In this document: piece after piece, positions 45,553 through 55,308 of the stretch
Layout of the letters: every line of letters begins with the position of its first letter
How positions within the stretch are numbered: the stretch's first letter is position 1
NCBI RefSeq assembly: GCF_000297095.1
Contig: NZ_AEEA01000057.1
Location: forward strand, 17,974 to 81,973
From: Treponema primitia ZAS-1
GTDB taxonomy: Bacteria > Spirochaetota > Spirochaetia > Treponematales > Breznakiellaceae
Direction of reading: 5' to 3'
Length of the DNA stretch: 64,000 nucleotides
The notes under the pieces: model-generated
Told to the model about the DNA's origin: nothing
Database searches by the model: none
Seen by the model: the letters and a program-made list of their open reading frames with translations, nothing else
Translations under genes and position numbers: made by a program

Positions 45553-45756
45553 CTACTCTTTGATATTGTACTTGCGGCGGAACCGTTCGATACGTCCGGC
45601 GGTGTCTACCAACTTCTGCTTACCCGTAAAGAAGGGGTGGCAGGAGGAGCAGATTTCAACCTTGATGTCCCTGGAGGTAGAGCGGGTTTCGATAACGTTT
45701 CCACAGGCGCAGGTGATTTTGGTCAGTTCGTACTTGGGATGGATGCCTTCTTTCAT
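45553..45756 (-). CDS. rpmE: 50S ribosomal protein L31, zinc form
   Basis: 67 residues, MKEGIHPKYELTKITCACGNVIETRST, with the cysteines CACG and CSSCHPFFTGKQK that hold zinc, and a C-terminal RFRRKYN. Normal type I L31. Follows rho by about 25 bases; rho-rpmE is a common bacterial pairing. Confidence 0.97.
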   Translation of the reverse strand: MKEGIHPKYELTKITCACGNVIETRSTSRDIKVEICSSCHPFFTGKQKLVDTAGRIERFRRKYNIKE

Positions 45757-45781
45757 CTATATAACTCCATACATAATATGC

Positions 45782-47548
45782 TTAATCCGAACCGGCGGAA
45801 CCGGTATTCATCGACTTCAAGAATGCTTCATTATTCTTGCTTTTCTTCATTCTGTCAACCAGGAGTTCCATGATTTCGATGTCGTCCATGGGGTTTATTA
45901 CCTTACGGAGTATCCAAATCTTCTGGAGCTGTTCATCCGAAAGGAGCAGTTCTTCCTTCCGGGTGCCGGATTTCTTGATGTTGATAGCCGGGAAGAGTCT
46001 GCGGTCGGAAATGCGGCGGTCCAGGTTGATTTCCAGGTTGCCGGTGCCCTTGAATTCTTCGAAAATGACCTCGTCCATACGGCTGCCGGTCTCAATAAGG
46101 GCGGTGGAAATGATGGTTAGGCTGCCCCCCTCCTCTATGTTCCGGGCGGCGCCGAAGAAACGCTTGGGCTTGTGGAGGGCGTTGGAGTCCACACCGCCGG
46201 AGAGTATCTTCCCCGACATGGGAACGGTCTGGTTATAGGCCCGGGCAAGCCGGGTGATGGAATCCAGGAGTATCACCACGTCTTTTTTATGCTCCACCAG
46301 GCGTTTGGCCTTTTCCAAGACCATTTCGGTTACCTGGACATGGCGGCTGGCCTGTTCATCGAAGGTGGAGGAGATTACCTCCGCCCGGACGGTACGTTCC
46401 ATGTCGGTTACTTCCTCGGGCCGCTCGTCGATGAGTAATACGATAAGGTAGACCTCGGGGTGGTTCTTGGTGATGGCGTTGGCTATCTTCTGCATCATGA
46501 TGGTCTTCCCGGTCCGGGGAGGGGCCACGATGAGGGCTCTTTGGCCCTTCCCGATGGGGCAGAAGAGGTTGATGACCCGCTCGCTGATACCTTCGGTGGT
46601 GGTCTCCAGGTCCAGTATCTTGTTGGGGTACAGGGGAGTCAGGTTGTCGAAGGGTATGCGGTTCTGGGCTACCGTGGGGTCGTCGTAGTTTACGGTCTCC
46701 ACCCGAAGCATGGCAAAGAAACGCTCCCCTTCCTTGGGGCTGCGGATCTGACCGTAGACCGTATCGCCGGTTTTCAGGGCAAAAAGGCGGATCTGGCTGG
46801 GGCTGATGTAGATGTCGTCCGGCCCGGGGAGGTAGGAGTTCTGGGGGCTGCGGAGGAAGCCGTAGCCATCGGGGAGTATTTCCAGGGAACCGTAGGCGTA
46901 GATGATCCCCCCCCGCTCGGTGTGGGCCTTAAGGATGATGAAGATGATCTCCTGTTTTTTCAGGGCCACCATGTCCTCGTGGGAGATGTTGTAACAGGCC
47001 GCCAGTTCCCGAAGGTCTATCATATTAAGCCGGATAAGCTCGTTGATAGAAAGCCGGGGTTTACCGTTGTCCTGATCCAGCCGGGGTTCCGGTTTACCGT
47101 AAATGTCCGGCATGGAGGGCAGCTTGGGGATGGCCGGCAGGGGCAGACCACTGGCAGCCGGGGCCGACGGCGGTGAAAACCCTGAACCCGACTGCTGGTT
47201 CCCATTGGTATAAGCGCCGTTGGCCGGCTCCCGGGACACCGAAGAAGGGGCGATATTGCCGTAATTCGGGGCGGATCGGTCGGCGGCAGGGGAACGGTCA
47301 TAGGGACGGCGTCCCCGGGGCCGGGTCTGGGTACGGACCACAATGGTTTTGCCGCTTGGCCTATCCTCTTCTCCCTGGGGATAGGCTTCGGCGCCTATCT
47401 CAGTACCGCCTTCGCCGGAATTCTGCGGAAATTCCTCCGCAGCGGAACCGGCGGCGCTGAAGGGTTGAGTATCTTCGCCGTTATTAGGACTCTGAAATTC
47501 ATCGTGTTTTGCCGCCTTGGGGGGACGGCCTCTGCGTATAATTGCCAT
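45782..47548 (-). CDS. rho: Transcription termination factor Rho with disordered N-terminal insertion
   Basis: 588 residues. The first ~150 are Gly/Pro/Ser/Arg/Asn-rich and probably disordered. Then the Rho N-domain (LNMIDLRELAACYNISHEDMVALKK in context), the cold-shock RNA-binding fold (LPDGYGFLRSPQNSYLPGPDDIYIS), P-loop APPRTGKTIMMQKI, VILLDSITRLARAYN and the Q/R-loop region SGGVDSNALHKPKRFFGAARN. Hexameric RNA helicase. The long leader from the promoter at 47.7 kb would suit autoregulation. Confidence 0.97.
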   Translation of the reverse strand: MAIIRRGRPPKAAKHDEFQSPNNGEDTQPFSAAGSAAEEFPQNSGEGGTEIGAEAYPQGEEDRPSGKTIVVRTQTRPRGRRPYDRSPAADRSAPNYGNIAPSSVSREPANGAYTNGNQQSGSGFSPPSAPAASGLPLPAIPKLPSMPDIYGKPEPRLDQDNGKPRLSINELIRLNMIDLRELAACYNISHEDMVALKKQEIIFIILKAHTERGGIIYAYGSLEILPDGYGFLRSPQNSYLPGPDDIYISPSQIRLFALKTGDTVYGQIRSPKEGERFFAMLRVETVNYDDPTVAQNRIPFDNLTPLYPNKILDLETTTEGISERVINLFCPIGKGQRALIVAPPRTGKTIMMQKIANAITKNHPEVYLIVLLIDERPEEVTDMERTVRAEVISSTFDEQASRHVQVTEMVLEKAKRLVEHKKDVVILLDSITRLARAYNQTVPMSGKILSGGVDSNALHKPKRFFGAARNIEEGGSLTIISTALIETGSRMDEVIFEEFKGTGNLEINLDRRISDRRLFPAINIKKSGTRKEELLLSDEQLQKIWILRKVINPMDDIEIMELLVDRMKKSKNNEAFLKSMNTGSAGSD

Positions 47549-47687
47549 GAAAAATCTCCGTTAGGATTGATGAGAAAATATACTTTTACGCGCTTTCAAA
47601 CGTATTCATTTCCTGATTTTTTATTTCTTTGAAAGGATTACAACAATAAACACCATTAAAAAAGGTTCGCTATCTATTATTTATTTC

Positions 47688-47716
47688 AGTCTACTCCGGG
47701 GAATCTTTTATGTCAA
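47688..47716 (-). promoter_or_regulatory. Probable rho promoter
   Basis: Minus strand TTGACA (47711-47716), 17-base spacer, TAGACT (47688-47693). It would give a leader of about 130 bases before rho. It starts directly behind the LptD-like gene stop. Confidence 0.5.
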
Positions 47717-47738
47717 GCCTTGTTCTGTAAAGATAGAA

Positions 47739-50700
47739 TTATTTAAATTCGAATTTATCCTTGTTGTGGATAATTTCGGACTTGATTTCGCTTATGGGAA
47801 GCCATTGTACGATAAAAGATATTTCGGTGTTGAAATTATATTCCCGCTCCCCCGTGGGCAGATAGGGGGATAGGGTCATATCCAATTTGGCATTCCAGTC
47901 TCCCAGATGGTGCAGCAGGGATAGTTTGAAGGATTTTAGCTTAAATCCCGAAGATCGCCGCAGTTCATCATCGTCAAATCTAAATGAATTAACAAAATCC
48001 GTAAAAATATTCGTTTCTCCCACCATGGGAAGGCCATCAGGCACATCAAAGATGGGAAAATCCCGGAAATATCTGAATATTACCCCATTACCGGATGTGG
48101 TTCCCAGGGTTATATCGATGAATTTGGAGATCCCCAGGGTAAAACTCAGACCAAAGTTAAGACTGGAATTGGTAAATCGCTGTAAATCAAAGGTAAGCCC
48201 GGTATTGAGGGTAAGGGCAAAACTAAGCCGTTTCCTCCAAAGCTCATCCTTTTTAAAGGTTTGGTTATACCCCAGCTTGAATTCCCGGGGCTGAAATGAA
48301 GAATCTGCGGACTGGGTCCATACCCACTGTTCACTGCCCGGGGATCCGGAAGAAATAAGGTTATAGGTGGTTGAATAGTTTGCGGTAAATGAAGCGGAAA
48401 ATCCGTAAAAGAATAGGGTGGAACTCATGCTGGTAAATTCATCCTTTTCCGGTTCGTAAACCACATTCTGGGAAACCTTAAAGGCATTAGTAAAAGTCAG
48501 GGTTTCGGTAAGCCGCAGGGGATCGTAGATTGGATCTTCATAGGGATCAATGATCTTCCCGTTAAAATTGGTCTCGCTTAACCAGACCCTCATGGTGGCA
48601 TCCCCGGTAAGGGCGGTGTCCTCCGGGGGCAGTTCTGCGGTAACTGACAGATTCTGTGCCTTATTCATAACCAATGCTTGAATATTCGCTGCCACCCTAT
48701 GGCTGTCCAGGCTCTCCTTATCCCAGTCTCCGTAAATGATATCCCAATAGGCGTCTTTTGGGTCCGGGGACGACGAGCTGGTTGCAGGGGGTATTGGATC
48801 GGGTACGGGGGTCTTCAGTTCAGACTTTGCGATAAGCCCTTTAACAGAATACTGGAGGTTTGTATTACTCCAAATGGGGCTCAAGTAAAAGGGCCGGATA
48901 GTGGTGATATATTCCGCAGAGGTGGTAAAGGATGTTTGGCCCATGGCCCGTACTTTGGCTGCGTTTATTTTTGCCTGGTCCGGCAGGCGCTCTGTCTCCG
49001 ATAGGGAGCTATATTCCTCCGCTTCCTCATTGATATAAGAATACTCCTGCCATGAGCCGGATCCGGAAAACCGGAGGCTGTTGGATACGATGTTATTCAC
49101 ATCCGCCAGGGAAAAAGTAATACTGCCGTCGGTTCTGACGCTGGTCAATATGGATGACATTTCATTCCAGTCAATATCCTCGCTCTCCTTCCAATTTATG
49201 CTGTCGGAACGGAATTTAAGTTCCGATGCGCTGGTGGGGCTGAGCTGATAGGCAAGGGAAAAATTAAGACCTCCGGACTTGGGAAGATCAAAGCGCTGGG
49301 AAAGCGTTGGAGGGCTCAGGGTCATTGAGTTTGTTTTTTCACTGTTCGTAGTTTTCTTTTCATCCGTCTCCCAGGGCGATCTGAGCGCCCCAAGCCCATT
49401 AAAAGGATCCGGTTCCGGCTCCGGCTCGCTTTCCGCCGCGGCGCCGGTATTCGTTCCGGATTGACGTGTGGAAGACTGGCTGCTGCCCAGGCTCAGGGGG
49501 GTGCCGGAAATACTGGCGCTTACGGAGTAGATAGTAAATTTATCGGGGTAAAAAAAGGTCTTATTCGGGGACAAAGAATTTGCCAGGGCTTGGGATGTAC
49601 GGTAATTAAAGGATACGAAACTGGTAAGACTGGAAAGAGTTATACTGGTGATATACGGGGACAGTATGGGCAGGGAAAGGGTGGAGGAACCACTCAGCCG
49701 CCATTCATAGGAGCCTAATACATTTTTTGTAAGCGCATCCTCCGCATCGACGATATTACCGCCCTGTTTTAACATCGCTATATAATCCATCTCTTCGGTA
49801 CGGTCCAGAAAGTCCCTGTTCACATAGGGATCGGAATAGTGGGGCAGGCTCCAGGAAAAGGCCCCGTACTTTCCCGAAAGGGCGCCATCGTTGGTCATCC
49901 TGTAACGGAAGGGCACATCCAAGCCGCCAACACGGGATGAATTCCAATGATCAACCCCATCGTAATCCGGGAAGGGGGTGTAGATGGAATTACCCTCTAT
50001 AAGTTGAACATCCCGGGTAAAGCCGAACCCCAGGGAAAAATTGTATTCATTAAAAATTCCTTTTTTAGGAAGGGCAAGCTCGGTTCCCAAATAGGCGCCT
50101 AAATTGGCATAGGCGTCCGCAAGGAGCGAAAGTCTGGTGGTATTGGGGTCCCGGGATTTTTTTCCGGTGCTTTTTAGAAATATTCCATGCTGGGTTTTTT
50201 CCATATCCGTAGAATTACCTAAAATTTTACTGATAGAACTTTCGGATGTGGCGGATGCCTTGGGGCGTCCTAAAATATAGGTGGTGGTCTGGATAAAACT
50301 CCCTTCCCGGGAACGGTAGCCAAGAACGGGGTGAAAGATAATCTCGTCCGCGGGGAAGAAGAAAAAGGGTATGTACAGTACCGGTATTTCCCCAACCTTA
50401 AGGAAGCCGTTGAGGATTGCAAAATCCGAACCCGGCAGAAGCCAAAGCTTGCTCGCCTTAAGGGACCACAGGGCTTCAGGATTACTGGCGTTGCTTATTT
50501 CCGCTTGGGCAAGCACCGTAGCTTCCTCATCGCTGCGGGAGATGATATTCCCCGCAAAGCGATAGGTAGTTGTGTCCCCCGAAAGGGAACGTTCCGAAAC
50601 ACCGTCCATAAAAATACTGGACCAGTTATCCAGGTCCACGGTTATGGATTCCCCCCGGAAGGTTTCGATGGTATCCCCCGATTCTTTGATATACTCCACT

Positions 50701-51278
50701 CCCCCGTTAGCGGATAAAAGGTTACGGCTCCGGTTGTAAAGAAGCTCCCAGGCCCTAATCCGGTGGACCGAATCACCATCCTTCAGGCTGATAACCACAT
50801 CCCCCCGGAGGCGGGCGTAATCTTCGTCCACCGCATCCAGGGTAAAGTATTCGGTACTTCTGGCGGATTCTATGGTAATAATCTTAGGCGGTTTTGGGCC
50901 ATCCCCAATTTCGATTTCAACTCCCCCTACCACCGGAAAAACCTGATCAAGCTTGAAATACTCCCGAAGCCGGTTACCCAGGGCTGTTCGGTCGCCCCCC
51001 TCGCTCAAACCCAAGCTTCGGCTCCAGGCGGCCAGTTCCGACAGGGTAGAAGTTTTTATATCCAGTTCCAGGATCTCCTCATCCCTGGTCAGTACTCTCA
51101 CCGTGGATTCCGGAACAGCGGCGGCAGTTTCATCGGGCGCCGTTTCTTCGGCTTCATCCCCCAGGGCCGAAGCTTCCGGGGCAGCAGCCTCCTGGGCCGA
51201 GAGCTCCGGCAACACAGCCGGAACAAGGAGAAAAGCAAGAAGCGCTGTGCAGGATAGACGGCGAAACAATATACTCAT
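47739..51278 (-). CDS. LptD/OstA-like outer-membrane protein, very large
   Basis: 1179 residues. Signal peptide (LLAFLLVPAVLPELSAQ), an Ala/Glu-rich spacer, then an OstA-like jellyroll region (RLRGDVVISLKDGDSVHRIRAWELLYN...ANGGVEYI...ESITVDLDNW) and IPVLYIPFFFFPADEIIFHPVLGYRSREG, the hallmark start of the LptD barrel. The remaining ~800 residues are beta-strand rich. T. pallidum encodes a similar protein (TP0515 as I recall). Treponemes lack classical LPS, so the cargo may be another glycolipid. Overlaps uvrA by 4 bases. Confidence 0.82.
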   Translation of the reverse strand: MSILFRRLSCTALLAFLLVPAVLPELSAQEAAAPEASALGDEAEETAPDETAAAVPESTVRVLTRDEEILELDIKTSTLSELAAWSRSLGLSEGGDRTALGNRLREYFKLDQVFPVVGGVEIEIGDGPKPPKIITIESARSTEYFTLDAVDEDYARLRGDVVISLKDGDSVHRIRAWELLYNRSRNLLSANGGVEYIKESGDTIETFRGESITVDLDNWSSIFMDGVSERSLSGDTTTYRFAGNIISRSDEEATVLAQAEISNASNPEALWSLKASKLWLLPGSDFAILNGFLKVGEIPVLYIPFFFFPADEIIFHPVLGYRSREGSFIQTTTYILGRPKASATSESSISKILGNSTDMEKTQHGIFLKSTGKKSRDPNTTRLSLLADAYANLGAYLGTELALPKKGIFNEYNFSLGFGFTRDVQLIEGNSIYTPFPDYDGVDHWNSSRVGGLDVPFRYRMTNDGALSGKYGAFSWSLPHYSDPYVNRDFLDRTEEMDYIAMLKQGGNIVDAEDALTKNVLGSYEWRLSGSSTLSLPILSPYITSITLSSLTSFVSFNYRTSQALANSLSPNKTFFYPDKFTIYSVSASISGTPLSLGSSQSSTRQSGTNTGAAAESEPEPEPDPFNGLGALRSPWETDEKKTTNSEKTNSMTLSPPTLSQRFDLPKSGGLNFSLAYQLSPTSASELKFRSDSINWKESEDIDWNEMSSILTSVRTDGSITFSLADVNNIVSNSLRFSGSGSWQEYSYINEEAEEYSSLSETERLPDQAKINAAKVRAMGQTSFTTSAEYITTIRPFYLSPIWSNTNLQYSVKGLIAKSELKTPVPDPIPPATSSSSPDPKDAYWDIIYGDWDKESLDSHRVAANIQALVMNKAQNLSVTAELPPEDTALTGDATMRVWLSETNFNGKIIDPYEDPIYDPLRLTETLTFTNAFKVSQNVVYEPEKDEFTSMSSTLFFYGFSASFTANYSTTYNLISSGSPGSEQWVWTQSADSSFQPREFKLGYNQTFKKDELWRKRLSFALTLNTGLTFDLQRFTNSSLNFGLSFTLGISKFIDITLGTTSGNGVIFRYFRDFPIFDVPDGLPMVGETNIFTDFVNSFRFDDDELRRSSGFKLKSFKLSLLHHLGDWNAKLDMTLSPYLPTGEREYNFNTEISFIVQWLPISEIKSEIIHNKDKFEFK

Positions 51279-54181
51279 TTCCGCCGGGAAACCCGCCGGC
51301 GCGGACGCCGTTCCAAAAGCTCCTTGATATACATTCCCGTGTAGGATCGCGTATGGGCTGCAAGCTCCTCCGGCGTACCGGTGGTCACCAACTCCCCTCC
51401 CCGGTCGCCCCCCTCGGGTCCCAGGTCGATGAGGTGATCCGCCTGGAGCAGCACGTCCAGGTTATGTTCTATCATCACCACCGTATTACCCTGATCCGCC
51501 AGGCGCTGGATTACCCCCATAAGCTGCTTAACATCGGCGAAGTGGAGCCCCGTGGTGGGTTCGTCCAGGATATAGAGGGTCCTGCCGGTGGATCGTTTGG
51601 AAAGCTCCAGGGCCAGCTTTACCCGCTGGGCTTCCCCGCCGGACAGGGTAAGGGCGGACTGGCCCAGCTTAACGTAGCCCAGGCCCACCGAAAGGAGGGT
51701 ATCCATCTTCCGGGCTACATGGGGTATGTAGGAAAAAAACTCCGCCGCTTCCTCAATGGTCATGTCCAGTACATCCGCAATATTCTTACCTTTATAGCGT
51801 ATCTCCAGGGTTTCCTTGTTGAAGCGTTGGCCGTGGCACACATCGCAGGTAATGTACACATCCGGGAGGAAGTTCATCTCGATTCTGATAGTCCCGTCTC
51901 CGGAACAGTTTTCGCAGCGGCCGCCCCGGACATTGAAGGAGAAACGCCCGGGCTTATAGCCCCGCATCTTGGCCTCCGGGAGGCTGGCAAAGAGGTCCCG
52001 TATGCCCGAAAAGACCCCCACATAGGTTGCCGGATTGGACCGGGGGGTTCTGCCTATGGGACTTTGATCGATGTCGATTACCTTGTCGATAAACTCCGCC
52101 CCTTCAAGCTCATCGTAGTCCCCTTCAATGTGGCTGGACCCATAGACCTGGTTGGACAGGGCGGGGTACAGCACATCGCTTAACAGGGTGGACTTCCCGG
52201 AGCCGGACACCCCGGTGATGCAGGTAAACATCCCCAGGGGTATTTCCACGTCGATATTTTTCAGGTTGTGTTCCCGCACTCCCTTTAAGCGTATGAAGTT
52301 CCCGTTCCCCTCCCGCCGCTTTTGGGGTACCTCCATGGTGAGCTTCCCCGCCAGGTACTGGCCGGTAAGGCTCTGCTCTATCTCCATCACCTCTTTCGGC
52401 GTACCCTGGGCCACCACTTCACCGCCGTGAACCCCCGCGCCGGGCCCCAGGTCTACGATATAGTCGGCGGTACGCAGGGTCTGCTCGTCGTGCTCCACCA
52501 CGATCAGGGTATTCCCCAGGTTACGCAGGTAGAGCAAGGTATCGATAAGCCGCTGGTTATCCCGCTGGTGGAGGCCGATGGAGGGCTCGTCCAGGATATA
52601 CAGTACCCCCACCAGGCTGGAACCAATCTGGGTGGCCAGCCGTATCCGCTGGGCCTCTCCGCCGGACAGGGTGGCGGACTTCCGTTCCAGGGTCAGGTAG
52701 TCCAGTCCCACGTTCTTCATAAACCCCAGCCGGGCATTAATTTCCTTCAATATTTGGTTGGCAATCTTCCGTTCGTTCTTCGTAAATTTGATGGCGTCGA
52801 AAAATTTCATGGTATCGATCACCGAAAGGCTGGTGATATCCCAAATGCCTTTGCCCCCCACGGTAACGCCCAGCGCTTCCGGCTTCAGCCGCTTGCCGCC
52901 GCAGTCCTCGCAGGGCTTCTGGCTCATGAACTTTTCAAACCATTCCTTCATACCCTCGGACTGGGTTTCCAGGTAACGCCGCTTCAGGTCCTCCAGCACA
53001 CCGGGAAACCTCGACTGGTATTCAAACTTACCGGTCTTATCCCGGTTTACGTACTTAACCTTTATCTCTTCCTTACTGCCGTAGAGTATGGCGTCCCGCA
53101 CCTTCTTGGGCAGCTCCTTAATGGGGGTATCCAGGCTGAACTTGTAGTGCTTGGCCAGGCTTTCAAAGCGGCTGCGGTGCCAGGCGCTGTCCGGGTTATA
53201 GGGCGCCACCCCGCCTTCGTTAAAGGACAGGGATGGGTTAGGGATCACCAGGCTGGGATCGAATTCCAGCTTGGCCCCCAGGCCGGAGCAACTGGGGCAG
53301 GCCCCATAGGGGTTGTTAAAGGAAAACAGCCGGGGCTGAAGTTCCGGGATGGAGATTCCGCAGTCCGGGCAGGCGTTCTTCTGGCTGAAAAAATGTTCCA
53401 CCGAAGAGCCGCCGCCGGAAGCGCCGGATTTTTCCCTGGCGCCGGTTTTATCGCCGGAACCGCCCTGTTGGAGTACCAGCATGATCCCGTCCGCGGCGTT
53501 TAGGGCGGCTTCCACGGACTCCGCCAGCCGGGACCGGATATCCGGCCCTATGACCAGGCGGTCCACCACAATCTCGATACTATGCTTCTTCTGCTTATCC
53601 AGCTTGATCGCGCCGTCGTCGTCCAGGCTTATCAGAAGACCGTCGATCCGCGCCCGGACAAAGCCCGCCTTTTTGGCATCCTCGATAATCTTCTGGTGCT
53701 CCCCCTTCTTGCCCCGTATGACCGGCGCCAGAAGCTGAACCCGGGTCCCCTCCCCCATCTGCATGATGGTGTCGATGATCTGGTCCACCGGCTGTTCCCG
53801 TATCTCCCTGCCGCACTGGGGGCAATGGGGAACCCCAATCCGGGCGTAGAGAAGCCGGTAGTAGTCGTAGATTTCAGTTACCGTCCCCACGGTGGACCGG
53901 GGGTTACGGTGGGTGGTCTTCTGTTCTATAGAAATAGCCGGGGAAAGCCCTTCGATATAGTCCAGGTCGGGCTTGTCCATACGCCCCAGGAACTGCCGGG
54001 CATAGGCGGAGAGGCTTTCCACATACCGCCGCTGCCCCTCGGCAAAGATGGTGTCAAAGGCCAGGGAACTCTTCCCGGACCCGGAAAGGCCGGAAATAAC
54101 GATTAACTTGTCCCGGGGAAGTTCCAAATCGATATTTTTTAGATTGTGTTCCCGGGCTCCCTTGATGATGAGCTTGTCCAT
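51275..54181 (-). CDS. uvrA: Excinuclease ABC subunit A
   Basis: 968 residues. Two ABC modules: Walker A GLSGSGKSSLAFDTIFAEG and GVSGSGKSTLLSDVLYP, signatures LSGGEAQRIRLA and LSGGEAQRVKLA. Zinc sites are CPQCG, CPDCG...CPSCSG and CENCSGDG...CDVCHGQR. An insertion of about 25 residues (KTGAREKSGASGGGSSVEHF) lies before the second zinc site. Damage sensor of nucleotide excision repair. No Shine-Dalgarno before ATG; TATAAT directly abuts it, so the mRNA may be nearly leaderless. Confidence 0.97.
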   Translation of the reverse strand: MDKLIIKGAREHNLKNIDLELPRDKLIVISGLSGSGKSSLAFDTIFAEGQRRYVESLSAYARQFLGRMDKPDLDYIEGLSPAISIEQKTTHRNPRSTVGTVTEIYDYYRLLYARIGVPHCPQCGREIREQPVDQIIDTIMQMGEGTRVQLLAPVIRGKKGEHQKIIEDAKKAGFVRARIDGLLISLDDDGAIKLDKQKKHSIEIVVDRLVIGPDIRSRLAESVEAALNAADGIMLVLQQGGSGDKTGAREKSGASGGGSSVEHFFSQKNACPDCGISIPELQPRLFSFNNPYGACPSCSGLGAKLEFDPSLVIPNPSLSFNEGGVAPYNPDSAWHRSRFESLAKHYKFSLDTPIKELPKKVRDAILYGSKEEIKVKYVNRDKTGKFEYQSRFPGVLEDLKRRYLETQSEGMKEWFEKFMSQKPCEDCGGKRLKPEALGVTVGGKGIWDITSLSVIDTMKFFDAIKFTKNERKIANQILKEINARLGFMKNVGLDYLTLERKSATLSGGEAQRIRLATQIGSSLVGVLYILDEPSIGLHQRDNQRLIDTLLYLRNLGNTLIVVEHDEQTLRTADYIVDLGPGAGVHGGEVVAQGTPKEVMEIEQSLTGQYLAGKLTMEVPQKRREGNGNFIRLKGVREHNLKNIDVEIPLGMFTCITGVSGSGKSTLLSDVLYPALSNQVYGSSHIEGDYDELEGAEFIDKVIDIDQSPIGRTPRSNPATYVGVFSGIRDLFASLPEAKMRGYKPGRFSFNVRGGRCENCSGDGTIRIEMNFLPDVYITCDVCHGQRFNKETLEIRYKGKNIADVLDMTIEEAAEFFSYIPHVARKMDTLLSVGLGYVKLGQSALTLSGGEAQRVKLALELSKRSTGRTLYILDEPTTGLHFADVKQLMGVIQRLADQGNTVVMIEHNLDVLLQADHLIDLGPEGGDRGGELVTTGTPEELAAHTRSYTGMYIKELLERRPRRRVSRRK

Positions 54182-54345
54182 ATTATAGAAGAATACTCCG
54201 GCTGGGCAGGTATTTTCAAGGGCAGGATTTTCGGATGGACCAGGGGTACCTTCCAGGTTCTATCCGGAAAAATTCCGCAATTCTCATATCCTTTTCCCGA
54301 AGCCGCTTGAATTTCACCACGGTTCGCCTGCGTCGCGTAACGTAA

Positions 54346-54374
54346 TTGACATGAGTAATAAAACATACTAACAT
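54346..54374 (+). promoter_or_regulatory. Probable promoter of the lipoprotein gene
   Basis: TTGACA (54346-54351), 17-base spacer, TAACAT (54369-54374), about 37 bases before the ATG at 54411; AAAGGGG serves as ribosome-binding site. Confidence 0.6.
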
Positions 54375-54410
54375 AGCAATGATTATTTTACAATTTAAAG
54401 GGGTATTTTT

Positions 54411-54914
54411 ATGAAAAAACTTGGCCTATTTTTTTTAACGGTATTGGTTGCGTTATTTGTTGTAGCCTGCGGTTCAGCGCCGCCGCCGCCCGCTCCGATT
54501 GGAGAACAAACGGTTATTGCCATCAGAAGGGCAAGTTCAGCTATTGACCCATACAAAAACATGGAAGTTTATATTGACGGCCTGAAACGGGATATCGTAA
54601 AAGATGGCGAGCAAAAGACATTTGCAGTACCAACCGGAAATCATAATATTTATGTAAAGATCAATAAACGGCAGAGCCAAATGCTGTTAATTAACCCTAA
54701 GGCAAAAACAGTCGCCTTTTTATCGACCATTGAAGGACGGGGCTCCAGAGCCATGCTGGTTCTGACAGAGATTGCAACAGGAGCATCTGATAACGATAAA
54801 AACGATTCTTCCGCAGACAGCGGCACTTCCAGTCAGGTAATAAATATTCAGGTACAGAATAGCAGCAGCAGCGACAATGCGAATACAAACAATATTACCG
54901 ATACGGACGAGTAA
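54411..54914 (+). CDS. Small lipoprotein, function unknown
   Basis: 167 residues. Signal peptide MKKLGLFFLTVLVALFVVAC with a lipobox ending at Cys20, a Pro-rich linker, then a ~90-residue beta-rich domain (MEVYIDGLKRDIVKDGEQKTFAVPTG) that resembles PEGA-like carbohydrate/surface modules. A Ser/Asp/Asn-rich tail ends ITDTDE. Likely anchored in the inner or outer membrane, facing the periplasm. A terminator follows directly. Confidence 0.8.
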   Translation: MKKLGLFFLTVLVALFVVACGSAPPPPAPIGEQTVIAIRRASSAIDPYKNMEVYIDGLKRDIVKDGEQKTFAVPTGNHNIYVKINKRQSQMLLINPKAKTVAFLSTIEGRGSRAMLVLTEIATGASDNDKNDSSADSGTSSQVINIQVQNSSSSDNANTNNITDTDE

Positions 54915-54927
54915 AAATAACCGACAG

Positions 54928-54953
54928 CGGGGGCGCCTTGGATGCCCCCGTTT
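54928..54953 (+). terminator. Terminator of the lipoprotein gene
   Basis: Seven-base stem CGGGGGC (54928-54934) / GCCCCCG (54944-54950) with a nine-base loop and TTT, 13 bases after the lipoprotein stop. Confidence 0.75.
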
Positions 54954-54981
54954 CACCTTGACTCCTAAAATTCCCACCCCA

Positions 54982-55059
54982 TGATATAATTTCTAAAAAG
55001 CCGATGCATTCAGAGCAGGATTTCCAAAGTACCGGGGGAAAAGCCTCCCCCGGTACTTT
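54982..55059 (+). other. Extended -10 element followed by a 13-bp hairpin; possible small RNA
   Basis: TGATATAAT (54982-54990) is an extended -10. The perfect 13-bp stem AAAGTACCGGGGG/CCCCCGGTACTTT (55026-55038, 55047-55059) follows about 30 bases after the expected start. A short transcript would result. The T run after the stem is weak (three T inside the stem, then GGGTTTATTT), so the hairpin may instead be a bidirectional insulator before the thiamine operon. Confidence 0.3.
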
Positions 55060-55122
55060 GGGTTTATTTGTGGTCCATACTTGGGGTATACCATACCTGC
55101 GGCGGCTCAAGGTATATGCCGC

Positions 55123-55151
55123 TTGACACATTCCTCAAATACCGCTAGATT
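55123..55151 (+). promoter_or_regulatory. Promoter of the thiamine uptake operon
   Basis: TTGACA (55123-55128), 17-base spacer, TAGATT (55146-55151). Predicted start near 55158, just before the TPP aptamer. Confidence 0.65.
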
Positions 55152-55164
55152 TAATTCACAATTA

Positions 55165-55284
55165 CAGGGGTGCTGGAAGGAACTGAAAGTTCCGGGAACC
55201 AAAGGTTCCAAAGTTCCGGCTGAGAGTAAGCGGCGTAACGCTTTAAACCCTTTAACCTGATCCGGATAATGCCGGCGGAGGGAG
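55165..55284 (+). promoter_or_regulatory. TPP riboswitch (THI element)
   Basis: Matches the thi-box: GGGGTGCT at 55167, GGCTGAGAG, then ACCCTTT-AACCTGATCCGGATAATGCCGG in pieces and the closing GGAGGGAG. An extended variable P3 arm (GAACTGAAAGTTC, GGAACC/GGTTCC) lies between. Together with the following terminator it should turn off the uptake operon when thiamine pyrophosphate is plentiful. Confidence 0.95.
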
Positions 55285-55308
55285 CATGTTTAATAGCAAT
55301 ATTTGTTA

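Noticed and set aside
46460..47176. 238-codon plus-strand ORF opposite rho
   Set aside because: Shadow of rho; no independent start signal.
52322..53503. 393-codon plus-strand ORF opposite uvrA
   Set aside because: Antisense shadow of a highly conserved gene; no family motif and codon use mirrors uvrA third positions.
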